Below are positions 22,650-33,284 of a stretch of DNA of 64,000 nucleotides, one piece after another. Origin of the DNA: Mixophyes australis (lineage: Eukaryota > Chordata > Amphibia > Anura > Limnodynastidae); the NCBI GenBank assembly GCA_036250195.1, contig JAVHZZ010000005.1, forward strand, positions 125,988,098 through 126,052,097, given 5' to 3'. Below the pieces are notes generated by a model. It ran no database searches. It was not told the DNA's origin and saw only the letters and a list, made by a program, of their open reading frames with translations. The translations under genes and the position numbers were made by a program. The first letter of the stretch is position 1; each line of letters opens with the position of its first letter.

Positions 22650-22823
22650 ATGGCAGTCCGAGATGAAGGCGCTACAGTAAGCCTCCAGTATGTGGTGCTG
22701 AAACCTTCACCAATACGTAACGAGTGCCCTTATGCCTGGGTGCACTTCTTCGTTGTCTGGACAGAGAGAAAAGGAGCTGACATCCAGGAGCAGATTAGAG
22801 CCCTCATGGATGCCTTCTTGTAG
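22650..22823 (+). pseudogene. Possible gag start of the unclassified retroelement
   Basis: ATG at 22650 opens 57 codons (MAVRDEGATVSLQYVVLKPS...) closed by a TAG at 22821-22823; similar-looking coding sequence continues in the same frame after the stop. The composition is that of a real protein (YAWVHFFVVW, then an amphipathic helix), and the position after a long leader suits gag. I do not recognise the family from sequence alone. Confidence 0.4.
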
Positions 22824-23621
22824 TGCCAAGAGGATGCTATAAATCTAGACCTGACTGAAAAACCTGAGTGGAAGATACTCGTTAAATCAGTCACCTAGAA
22901 GTTATGCCAATCATCTCAAGACATCCGAACTTCTGCTCGAGAAAATCCGAGCCTGCTGAGTCAGTGTTCAAAGGAAAAGTCAGCTGTGTTAAAGCTCAGC
23001 ACACATACCCAGTAATCCAACCAGACTACCAAGGGGCCTGTCGCTTGCGCAGAAGCAAATGACAAACAAGAGTCCTGGTCATCAATCCCGATAGATGCTT
23101 TGTAAGGGATGGACAGGATGGTGCTAGTAGCTGAATATCAATGGCGGGTTGTTCTCTATTGTTTTCGGGATCATAGGAAAATCATCCAGGACCTCAACCG
23201 CGATCAATAAAACCCAGTCAAGGCTTTCAGCGACTACTGAAGGTGGATTCTTCAGCCCGATCCCAAGATGAGTCCCCTGGAGTAGCTGGAATGCTTAGAG
23301 GAGTGTTTTGAACTGGCACAGAAAGAGGCCAACTCAATAGCCCAATCTGGAAAGACCAGTGCCAACGGTTGGATGCTGAAAGGCACTGCAACAGCTTCTT
23401 CCACTAGCAGAAGAAACGGTCACCAAGCCTATGGAGGTCAATCCCAAGGATAAGATCCCCATCCATCTGATGATGTTATTAGGTCAGCTACCCTTGCTCC
23501 CCAACCAACTCGGCTGGGGAAGGACTGCGTTAAACTGAATGCTGGGAAGGAAACAGCAAAAGAGGAGAATCTGCAACCAGCTAAACCACTGGCTATAGTA
23601 GGGAATGCCGACCTCGACCAG

Positions 23622-23999
23622 GTGAATGCTAGGAAACACCGCCTGCACCAGCATCATCCCTCAGGCAGGGAGAAAGCCACAAAACCGTTAGAATTGGTTG
23701 ACGCAGAGGAGACAAGGCCAGAGGAGGGCAAGGTAATTGTTCCGGAAGAGGAGTTGATGACTCCCCTGCCAACACAGTCGCCTATTCCGGACCAAGTTGT
23801 AAGAACTTCTCAACCTGATCTACAGATACACATCACTAACGATATAGTGAAGTCCACAGAAGCCAAAGCCAACCCCATTGTCTTCAAAATACTTGAGGGA
23901 GCTTCAGACGAGGACGGGTCAGCATCACTGGCTAACTTGGAGACCCAACATTTGCATGCCTCTGAACATCTTTTACTTATACAAGGGGAGGCGACGTAA
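23622..23999 (+). pseudogene. Acidic 125-residue open frame, unassigned
   Basis: Glu/Pro-rich frame (EETRPEEGKVIVPEEELMTP) in the same degenerate element. It could be a gag C-terminal or linker portion. No zinc knuckle or enzyme motif is visible. Confidence 0.3.
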
Positions 24000-24724
24000 T
24001 GTACCCACTATCCTGATGCACAGAGGTGATGGAAGTGAGGTACACAGTAGAAATGGGTGCTGGGCTGGAGAGTGTTATCCTTCTAAACAGAGGATTTGTC
24101 CAGGAGACCCTAGCACAATCCACAGTTGCCCCAGAGCAATGAGATGTTACTGCAGCTAAATAGAATATTGTTGGATGTTTGTGGAGGGGGCAGTGAGTTT
24201 CTAGAAACAAGAGCAAAAAAGGAGTCCCAGGTCTTGACTGGATTATCCATGGAGGGTCAGTCAGTGGATGCATTGGGTGATGGCATTTTAGCAGAGCCTT
24301 TGCATTCCCCTGGAGATTTCCTGCCTATGAGGACTTCACTGCATTTTGTTTGGGGGTGGGAAGGGCCAGTGGAGGATGCTGCTCAGTGACCTTGTTTACC
24401 CATATAGATTTGTTTGGGGTTGTGAGTTCCCTGGACAGAGACCAGTGGAGAAAGAAATGGGGCTATTGGAATTTGCCCCAATGCTGCTCAGGGACTTCAC
24501 TGGCTGAGACATGTGTAGTGCCACCGGACATATTGACATGTACTGTTTCCCTTTCTGCTTGTCTAATCAAGCAGCTCCTTCCACCATGGGATTTACTTGG
24601 CCCCACTCCCTGGGACACCGGTGGGGAACTCCGAAACTATAGACTGCGGCCTACTATCCCCCCAGACCCAGGTAACAACCCAGCATGTCAATTCAGTGGA
24701 TTAGGCCAGAAACAAGCAAGTCAC

Positions 24725-25846
24725 TGTCACTATTGTTCTTGACCCAGTGCTCTGCTAGCTGTTGTCACTACTCTCGAAGTGCAGAGTCTAGCACAGTAAC
24801 TGGTCTTTTCCAGGGACACCCGCAAGAAGGTTTGGGTTTTGCAGCGTCACTGTGCAGGTCGCGGTCCTCAAGAGAGTGCAGCAGAGCAACGGTATACAGC
24901 TTAATATATAATAGACAATAGTAGTAGAATGAAGAGAGCGTAGATATATTTATGATTATGGTAACGACACTTGTCCATCCAGGGAAAATAATGAGACATA
25001 AACTATAGGATAAGCAAACAAAGGTAATGTTATCCCAATGAAACTAAAGTGAAAGGATCCAATGTAAGAAATATAATAATGAAAGATGGCCAACAGATAC
25101 GAGATAACTACAGCCCACAGCAGGAAACAGGTAAAGAAGTATCCGACCAACAGGTGACAAGCAGCGGTCACTACAGCATACAACGGAAGGCACGTTTACC
25201 ACGGATGTGGCTAAGATGGATCCGGCCAACAGGTGACAAGCAGTGGTCACTACAGCATACAACAGGAGGCAGGTTTACCACGGATGTGGCTAAGAAGTAT
25301 CCGGCCAACAGGTGAGAAGCAGCAGTCACTACAGCATACAATGGGAGGCAGGTTTACCACGGATGTAGCTAAGAAGTATCCGGCCAACAGGTGAGAAGCA
25401 GCAGTCACTACAGCATACAACAGGAGGCAGGTTTACCACAGATGTGGCTAAGAAGTATCTGGCCATCAGGTGAGAAGCAGCAGTCACTACAGCATACAGC
25501 GGGAGGCAGGTTAACCACGGATGTGGCTAAGATGTATCCGGCCAACAGGTGAGAAGCAATCAGAAACCAGTGCATTGAAGCTGGAGCACAGAGTAACGGC
25601 AGCCACAGGAACAGAGAGCACAGCTTACATGAGGAGGTGAGAATCAAGATCAGACAATTAAGGATGCCTTAAATAGGAAAAGGGCTAATGAATAGCCAAT
25701 ACCAATAAAGGAAAGGTTATAAAGAGTCCTTCTGATCTGCACATGCGCAGAAGCACAATCAAGATGATGGACGGCCGCGGCGCAGCACAGGCGCCGGCAT
25801 AGTGACAACTGGCCCAACTCTAGGTCCCGAAGTCCGGTGAGTGACA
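24725..25846 (-). repeat. Reverse-strand LTR with 79-bp tandem repeats
   Basis: Reading the reverse strand it starts TGTCACTCACCG (25846) like the LTR in the hAT. It has a TATA-like CTATTTAAGG, six 79-bp units (CCAACAGGTGA-type landmarks at 25147, 25226, 25305, 25384, 25463, 25542), and the U5 block GCAGGTCGCGGTCCTCA (plus strand 24854-24870), and ends at TGTCACTATTG (24725). Flanks GTCAC and GCTCC do not match, so solo status is unproven. Confidence 0.75.
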
Positions 25847-26930
25847 GCTCCTTGTTCTTTTCCAGGCTTGACTTCAAGGTAACTCAAGGTAGCTACCTTC
25901 CAGGATCCCAGAATTTAAGTCCGAAGGCCTTTTTTGATCTATGGATCAAGATTAAGATAGCTGCCTCACCAAAAGAAGCCCCATCATCGATTCTTTGCCC
26001 TTTTCTACCACCAATATTGTTCCTACCCCACCTTCAGGGAAAATTTTCACAGCTCCAGCACTTTGCAATAAATTGATTCGATGGGCTCATGCTTCCCTAT
26101 TCTCCGGACATTCTGGAGTTCAAAACAATTTCAAATTCGTTCAAAGATCCTATTGGTGGCCTACTCTGAGGCAGAATATCCAGAAATTCATATATTCCTG
26201 CTTCAAGTGTGCCCTACATAAAATACCTCATCAGAAACCTGCCGATCAACTTCAACCATTGTCTATTCCTCATCAACCCTGCACACATTTGTCTATGGAA
26301 TTCATTATAGATCTACCAGTTTCTAATGGATTCAGCATCATCTTCTTGTAGTTTAGAGATTCTCCAAGATGGCTTATTTTATTTCACACAGTAGACTACC
26401 CAGCAAAACTGTCTCAATTGTTAATCTGGAGTTTTTCAGACTCCATGGCTTGCCTTCAGAGATAATCTCATCATGAGTTCCAGTTCATAGCCAAGTGCTG
26501 GTAATCTTTGTGTTCAGCTCTCTAAGTAAGAGGTGAGGCTTAAGTTTTTGTTTGCCTATTGCACCAAACAAATGGTCAAACTTAAAGGGTGGATCAGCAT
26601 TTAGAAACTTTTCTTCGTTTATATCTCTCATCTTAACAAAATAATTGGAAAGAACTTTTAGCCTGGGCAGAAATCTCCCTCAATAATGAGTACCACTCCT
26701 CCTATGAGTCTTCACCCTTTTTCATGGTCTATGGACTTCATCCTAGGATACCCAAGTTTCAGGCTCTTCTTTCTGCCACTGAACCTGCTGCTGATAGTAC
26801 TTTATGTAAATTCACTAAAATATGGAAGGACATTCATTCTTCCCTGTTAAAGACTTCCTCCTCCTACAGAGTTTGGCACAAGCAAAAATGAAGTGGATTT
26901 ATCAACTAAAAACCCAGGTACCGGGGGGAC
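25847..26930 (+). pseudogene. Gypsy-4: RNase H end and integrase relic
   Basis: Starts in FFSRLDFKVT of the RNase H border, then an integrase zinc finger (HASLFSGHSG and CFKCALHK, complete HHCC) and the core start SMEFIIDLP, where the first catalytic Asp reads Glu. A stop at 26349-26351 and later frameshifts follow, but FFRLHGLPSEII-like, HEFQFIAKCW and WAEISLNNEYHSS-like pieces continue to about 26800. It fades near 26930 with no LTR. Different in detail from Gypsy-1, 2 and 3. Confidence 0.8.
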
Positions 26931-28204
26931 TCAATGTGGACTTTGAACTTAAATGGTTTCTGTGACCATTATATTATATTGTTCATTTATATAGTATTTT
27001 ACGTCTAGATTTTATAGCTTTTATAGTTTTAATAAACCATCCAAGCCTCGCTCTGAGTACATCTTTCCGTCATGGTCAATGGCGAAGTCACGTGATTTTT
27101 TACAAACTCTTGGTTCGCGGGGAAACAACATGTGATAGGAAGTTACCAGTTTAAAGGAACAACTTTCGCTATCGCTTACCACCTTGATAAAGACATCTGA
27201 TGGGATTTGAAACGCGTTGGATGGCTTAAGCGGTAGTTCTTGTGATCATCTGGGACATTACACTTATTATTGGGAGAAGCTGGGACCCGGGTAATCCATC
27301 TTGCCTCTTTATAATATGTGTCTGTGACCCATACACATATGATACGCAAATAGGAGGACCTTAGTTCCTGCCTTATTGTTTTTATATTTTTATTATGTTG
27401 AATTGTTAAACGTAATTATGATATGAATGCCTTGTTTCCTTCATCATATGATTATCATTGGAGTGATTTTGGAGGACTAAGATTCCATCTATGAGCAGAT
27501 GTTATTAGATGTGCTGTGTAAAAGAGGAATTCTGTAAGCAGATCCCCTGCGGGGACCCCTTCACGTGGTTTTTATCTAATTTGGCCATATAGACTAGATA
27601 CACTTGGAGAAGGGCAGATCCCCATGGGACACTTATAGACTCATTTTATATTTCACTGTTGTGGTTACAATACTAATCTATGTGCATTTATTGTTCTGTT
27701 AAAGTATCTACATGTGACTACTATTTGATGACTTGTGTCTATGCCTGCTCTACTTAGCGCTGTGAGGTATACAAATCTTTTATTTTTGTGTGCATTTATC
27801 TGTTATCTTTATTACATGTGACACTTTTGTGTGTTGCAAACTTTTTTTTGTATTTGTCAAAGTGCACTTACAAAATGTGTTTTGATTCGAAAATGCACCT
27901 GTAAGTGTCTCATTAACATATAGATCGAGAGCTAAGTTCTTCAAGCTATGAGCTACTAAAAAAAATCACGTTCTTTTGAACAATGTATATGGTATATGCC
28001 CCTCCAAACATCTAGGGATGCCCCTAAAAATACACTCTCTCCACGCTTTTATCTAATGTCAATAATCTCATGTCTGCACTGTTTAGTAAAACTAGGCAAA
28101 AAAATAATTATAAAAAACTTATACAAAAACTTTTAAAAAAAATATAAACATTTTTAAAAAATTATACAAAAATAATTGAAAAAAAACATTAAAAAATTAG
28201 TTTA
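26931..28204. other. Unassigned DNA with a degraded hammerhead-like motif
   Basis: No coding stretch. 27183-27220 (plus) has CTTGATAAAG, 16 nt, then GAAACGCGTTGG. 28100-28200 is very A-rich. TAGGGATG at 28013 resembles a hAT end, but its flanks do not match those at 29259. Confidence 0.45.
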
Positions 28205-28862
28205 AAAATACTAGGTACTGATATTTCAAAGTCAAACTACGTTCACTGTTGCTGCTGTACCAAAAAATAATAGGTACTGCTATTTAAAAGTCAAACTACG
28301 TTCACTGTTGCTGCTGTACCAAAAAATAATAGGTACTGCTATTTAAAAGTCAAACTACGTTCTCTGTTGCTGTTGTACCCAAAAATAATAAGTACTGCTA
28401 TTTAAAAGTCAAACCATGTTCTCTGTTGCTGCTGTACCCAAAAATAATAGGTACTGCTATTTAAAAGTCAAACTACGTTCACTGTTGCTGCTGTACCAAA
28501 AATAGCTAGGTACTGCTATTTAAAAGTCAAACTACGTTCTCTGTTGCTGCTGTACCCAAAATAAATAGGTACTGCTATTCAAAAGTCAAACTGCGTTCTC
28601 TGTTGCTGCTGTACCCAAAAATAATAGGTACTGCTATTTAAAAGTCAAACTACGTTCTCTGTTGCTGCTGTACCCAAAAATAATAGGTACTGCTATTCAA
28701 AAGTCAAACTACGTTCTCTCTTGCTGCTGTACCAAAAAAACCTAGGTACTGCTATTTAAAAGTCAAACTACGTTCTTTTGCTGCTGTAACCAAAAATACT
28801 AGGTACTGCTATTTCAAAGTCAAACTACATTCTCTGTTGCTGCTGTACCAAAAAATAACTGC
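28205..28862. repeat. 59-bp tandem array, about 11 units
   Basis: Units run AGGTACTGCTATTTAAAAGT, then CAAACTACGTTCTCTGTTGC, then TGCTGTACCCAAAAATAAT. Starts fall near 28212, 28272, 28331, 28390 and so on to 28801 with little divergence. Confidence 0.92.
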
Positions 28863-29258
28863 GGCCTTAAAAGCTATGTTAGTGTTAGACGTGCATCCGG
28901 TGTCCGCCATCTGTGCACTGCAACTCCACTATGCAGTCCAGAAAGCTACCTCGGTGCAACTTTTTTGGACTAAAAACAATATTGTGAGGTGTGAAGTGTT
29001 CAGAATAGACTGGAAATTAGTGGAAATGATTGTTATTGAATGTTATTGAGGTTAATAATAGCGTAGGAGTGTAAAAAAACTAAAAAACCGGATTTTAGCG
29101 CTTTTTATGCTTTTTTAAAAATAAATCAGAACCCAAAACCCTAAATCAGAACCAAAACCTTTCGTCAGGGGTTTTGGCAAAACAAATCAGAACCCAAAAC
29201 CTCAAGCTAATCAGAACCCAAAACCCAAAACACTAAAAGTGGCCGGTGCACACCCCTA
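28205..29258 (+). mobile_element. Deletion derivative of the hAT (non-autonomous)
   Basis: 28855-28925 matches the hAT at about 16878-16940 (GTGTTAGACGTGC, CCGGTGTCCGCCATC). It then jumps to the 3' part (AGCTACCTCGGTGCAAC, matching 19009-19025) and follows the hAT end through CAGAACCCAAAACCC to GGTGCACACCCCTA (29258). So most of the transposase is deleted. The 5' part is a tandem array absent from the full copy, and the left TIR was not found. Confidence 0.8.
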
Positions 29259-29702
29259 ATTAACACCTCTTTTGGCATAAATCACAGCTTCCAAATGTTT
29301 ATTGTAGCCAGCTAAAATTCTTTCTATCCCTGTTTTAGAATTTTCCCTTTCTTACTTGCAGAAATCTTCTAGTTCAGAAAAAATAAAGGCCTTCTTATGT
29401 GCACAGCATGTTTTAGGAATGGGTGGTTCTTAAATTATGGCTCGTTTTTCATTTCAAGTCAGAGGTTTGCTGTTTATCATTTGCATTCAAATTAGTATTA
29501 TTAAATACTTTAAACACTAAATATTATTTTCAAATAATATAAAGTATTTTACCATATTTTAATTTTAATCGAACAGTGAATACTATAGTTTGCTGTTCAA
29601 TATTAAAAACAGTCAAAAATTAATTGATGTGTCATATTTTTACATGCAGATATATTTTTGCCTAGTTGTATATGTACATATATCTTTAACTACCTATCTA
29701 TA
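29259..29702. other. No gene seen
   Basis: AT-rich unassigned sequence. Confidence 0.5.
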
Positions 29703-29834
29703 CAGTGGTCGAGGTGGACTATAAAGTGGTATGAGAAACCGCCACTCCTCCTGCTGCTTTGTTTGTAAAACTACAAAATTGCATTCACTTACATTTTCTA
29801 TACCACCACTTCTAAATTTCCACTTCGACCACTG
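29703..29834. mobile_element. 132-bp MITE
   Basis: Terminal inverted repeats CAGTGGTCGAGGTGGA and its inverse TCCACTTCGACCACTG, with internal AGTGGTA/TACCACCACT symmetry. No clear target duplication. A second partial copy of the right end lies at 49443-49481. Confidence 0.75.
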
Positions 29835-30619
29835 TCTAATTATAATGTGCACAGTTTTAGAACTGTTTTAGAACTGTTTTGGAACTGTACACTCAAATAC
29901 ATTCAAACCTATTCCAATTTCTTGGATTTTGCTCATTTTTCTTAATCAATCTAAAATTTGAGAATTTCCAGGGATTTTTTTTTTCATTTTGGTACTAGTT
30001 TGATGGACCTATTCAAAAATTCATGATTTCTGTCTGGTTAGAAAAATTCTAATCATTTGCTTCTAGGATTTTTTGATATTCTTTCCACTGAAACAACATT
30101 TCCTGTGCCACTGGCTGCCATACAACCTCATGTTCAACAGTTGAGAAAACATTATTTTATTCAAATATTTCACTTGTTTATCTCCAAATTTATCTTTTGT
30201 GGTTATGCACAAAAAGCAACATTTTGTTTCACTGGTCCATGGTCTATTTTTCAAAAAAGTTTCTGTTTTACCTAAGTATTGCATTGCATACTGCAGATGC
30301 TGACTTTTGTCTTAGAAATTATTTCCTTCTGCCAACGCTTCCATGCAGATTATTTTTGTGTAAGTAGAGCTGTACGGAGCTGCTTTGTCACAAAACAATT
30401 CTGCAAGTCCTGCACTGTAATATATAGGTTCAGATTCACATATCTAACCATTTCACAACAAATTATGTCACATATTTTTCTCAGATCTTGCCTTGGCTTC
30501 AACAATTCCTTTAAATTTCCATTTCTTAATCATGTTTCAGGTAGTGAATATTAAAATCTGGAATATTTTAGATATATTTTATAGCCTGGTTTGAAACAGC
30601 CAGTTGTATTTATCTCCAA
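29835..30619. other. No gene seen
   Basis: AT-rich, short frames without domains. Confidence 0.5.
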
Positions 30620-30952
30620 GGGCCTGATTCATTAAGGATCTTAAATTAAGAAGTTTCTTATTCAAGTCTCCTGGACAAAACCATGTTACAATGCAAGGGG
30701 TGCAAATTAGTTTTCTGTTTTGCACATAAGTTAAATGCTGACTGTTTTTTCATGTAGCACACAAATATCAACTTTAAATTTCAGTATACAAATTGGTTAT
30801 CAAGTATTTGTGTGCTACATGAAAAAACAATCAGAATTTAACTTATGTACAAAACAGAAAACTAATTTGCACTCCTTGCATTGTAACATGGCTTTGTCCA
30901 GGAGACTTGAATAAGAAACTTCTTAATTTAAGATCCTTAATGAATCAGGCCC
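30620..30952. mobile_element. 333-bp palindromic MITE
   Basis: Two long arms (about 150 bp each) in inverted orientation: GGGCCTGATTCATTAAGGAT at the left and ATCCTTAATGAATCAGGCCC at the right, with matching internal CAAGTCTCCTGGACAAA and TTTTTTCATGTAGCACACAA blocks. Long foldback arms suggest a Harbinger- or foldback-type non-autonomous DNA element; the family is an inference. Confidence 0.8.
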
Positions 30953-31366
30953 CAGGTCTTCAGTCAACCGCATCATGAATCAAATCAAAGCTTATCATCT
31001 TATCTCCTCTCAGAGTCGCCACCTCAATTCACCATAAAGAATTCCACAATTTCCTCAGTCTCCCAATCCTGCTGACTTCTTATCACCTTAAACTCCAACC
31101 TCTGCTTTACTAACCACATCCATTCTCTTTTGCAATCTTGTTGCTGCCACCTTGGAAATTTACTGCAAACTCCTCCATCCGGAATTTCCCTCACCCATCT
31201 TTTCCTGCTTCAATCCACCCTAAATTATATTGCAAGACTTCTATCTCTAACCATAGCACTTTGCAAATGCTTACAATAGCTCCTCTATGTATTGCTCCAG
31301 AATCCAATTCAACCAAGGTACTCTTTACCCTTTGTTTTCACAATTGCAATAATTTAGTTTACCTTG

Positions 31367-31367
<1 letters not shown>

Positions 31368-31400
<33 letters not shown>

Positions 31401-31660
31401 AATATTATCATTCATTTTTAAGGCACAACCGATTCCGTAGCACCGGACAATCAAACAAATACAGATAAGACAAACTAATACAGTAACAAAAATCACAAGT
31501 ACTTGAAGCAGTTACATATAAATGAGTGTGAGTAAAAACTGTAGGAACTCAAAAGACATGAAAAGGACTTAAAAGGAAAACAGACATGAGACAATAGGTA
31601 AAGACGACCATGCAAGAAAAAACTTACATTCTAGAGGCAAGGATGTTGAGTGATAGAAGA
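31368..31660. repeat. (ATT)n-headed interspersed repeat, copy 1
   Basis: Eleven or so ATT/TTA units, then ATTCCGTAGCACCGGACAATC and TTACATTCTAGAGGCAAGG. The head resembles the copies at 44557 and 48509 (ATTCCGCAGCGCTGTACA), the rest is a different subfamily. Confidence 0.6.
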
Positions 31661-32827
31661 AGCAAACTTGGTAAAATGGAGATGGTGGGCAAAAGAAGAT
31701 GACAAGAAAAAAAAAGAAAAGTTGATCCATCCCTGTTTTGTGTATACTTTGTTTTCTCCACCGTCTGGCACTGCAAGGCACTGTTGTGCCTTATAACTCT
31801 GTGATTATAATAATAACTGTAATAATAATATGAATATCTATTTAAACAAAATAACAAAGATAGAAATAAATAAATAAATAAACATAGCTTACACTAAATT
31901 AGTAGTTACATTTTATTAAGGGCATTTAGTTAGGGATAATAATTTATTTTTAAAGGAAATATTAAAATTGGTTTGAATGTAAGCAATTCAATTCTTGATT
32001 TACTAATATATTTATAATGCGGGGTAGTGTAGGGTTTCTGTGTAATGCTTAAGAATGGTATAAATTTGTGCTGAAATAGTACTTGCAAACAGTTATGCAC
32101 ACATGTGCCTCAGAGTTTGAATTTATTACAGGCATGTGTGTAAACAAACTGGTCAGAGGAGCATGACTTGACTGCCAATATGGCCAGATGCTTCTTTCGA
32201 GGTGTCCAGTATCATCTACAATTAATTGGAACAAATCGTCCTCTAAGTATATCCCAATCACCAAGAACATACTGGCCAAAGAAAGAGGAGTTTACTCCCG
32301 TTCTGTGGAGCTAATTATTGACTTGTGAGTAACCAGTTAGAACTCTGTGATCTGCTCTCCTCCGAGAGCACCAGAGACAGCAAATTCCTATGGAAATTTT
32401 ATACCTGCAACAAACCTTGATCCCTCCTGCAACAAAGCGATAAGGGAATCTGAGGTGAAGGACTTTGTAGCCAAGGATATAGCCTCCCTGCACCAACAGA
32501 TTGCCCAGCTGCATTCTTCATAGGGAGGACTCAATCCCAGAACAAAAGCACAAAATACTGCAGGTAACAAACACATTGTGGGTGCCTAGAGCATATAGTT
32601 GCTCCTATATATAATAACAGGTTGGTGCAGATTCTTATAAAAAGTAAAGCGTTTTGTACCCTAATTGTTGAACCCCACCTCAGAGTGCCATTAATAATAG
32701 ACACCATCTGAAATTCAACTAATAGTAGATTTTCCCTGGCTATGGTTTATACCAAGCTGGTGCTGACAGGTAGCACTTATCACCAAGTTTCAATTTTACA
32801 CATACTAAACACAATTCTATGTGATGC
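31661..32827. other. No gene seen
   Basis: AT-rich sequence with a short TAAA microsatellite near 31863-31882. Small frames lack recognisable motifs. Confidence 0.5.
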
Positions 32828-32906
32828 TAAATACTTTCGTGTCAAAAAAGACAAAAGTATTATAGGAGTGATACCTTTATTGGCTAACCAAAAAAAATAT
32901 TATTAT

Positions 32907-32948
32907 ATTTGCTAGCTTTCAGAGCACAGAAGCCCCTTCATCAGGCAT
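32907..32948 (-). ncRNA. Hammerhead ribozyme-type motif of the Penelope element
   Basis: On the reverse strand: CTGATGA (32944-32938), a stem-loop candidate AGGGGC/GCTCT, GAAA (32920-32917) and a minimal GC-TA-GC stem III. This order (CUGAUGA, stem II, GAAA) is the hammerhead core, and Penelope-like elements are known to carry such minimal hammerheads. Whether this copy self-cleaves is untested. Confidence 0.6.
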
Positions 32949-33089
32949 CTTTACAAATGAATGACTAAGAAACAGACACAACTATTAAGAGCTGTTACAT
33001 CAAGAAATGTGTACAAGGGGGAATACATCATTAAGATAAGCTAAAGTAATAAAACTAAGGTTTTTGTTACGGATGGAAGAGTAAATGTT

Positions 33090-33284
33090 CTATGAGTTCA
33101 GAGATCTGGAGTCACTATGCTGTGGGGTGTGAAGTGTGTCCAAGTAGTGGGTCATAAATCCAGGTGTTAGATTGAGCCCTTGTGTCAGTGACTGGAATGT
33201 TCTTATCAGCTTATATTCCCAGATTTTTCTCTCCCTGTCATTTTTAAAAAGACCTTTCAGTATTAGGACTTTTAAGTCTGTCAT
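33090..33284 (-). pseudogene. Penelope-like protein, C-terminal segment
   Basis: Reads DLKVLILKG, RERKIWEYKLI and GLNLTPGFM, the conserved tail after the GIY-YIG domain in Penelope-like proteins. It is displaced one frame from the main body at about 33285 (the main frame ends HFFGPGTV). Confidence 0.8.

Larger units (their letters stand above)
21466..24724 (+). mobile_element. Degenerate internal region following the 20913-21465 LTR
   Basis: Long leader (21466-22649) without frames, then a gag-like frame at 22650 and scattered short frames to about 24000. No RT, integrase or protease motif is visible, so the family cannot be named. The region stops at the reverse-strand LTR at 24725. Confidence 0.4.

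Noticed and set aside
24126..24921. Overlapping short frames as coding sequence
   Set aside because: No recognisable protein; several frames overlap at once, typical of GC-richer non-coding DNA.
25147..25560. CRISPR array
   Set aside because: Direct tandem repeats without unique spacers inside an LTR of a eukaryotic genome.
28013..28020. TAGGGATG as left end of the hAT derivative
   Set aside because: Following bases differ from the hAT end, and the preceding 8 bases (CAAACATC) do not match ATTAACAC after 29258.
28205..28862. CRISPR-like or centromeric satellite
   Set aside because: Contiguous 59-bp units with no spacers, joined to a hAT end; too short for a centromere.
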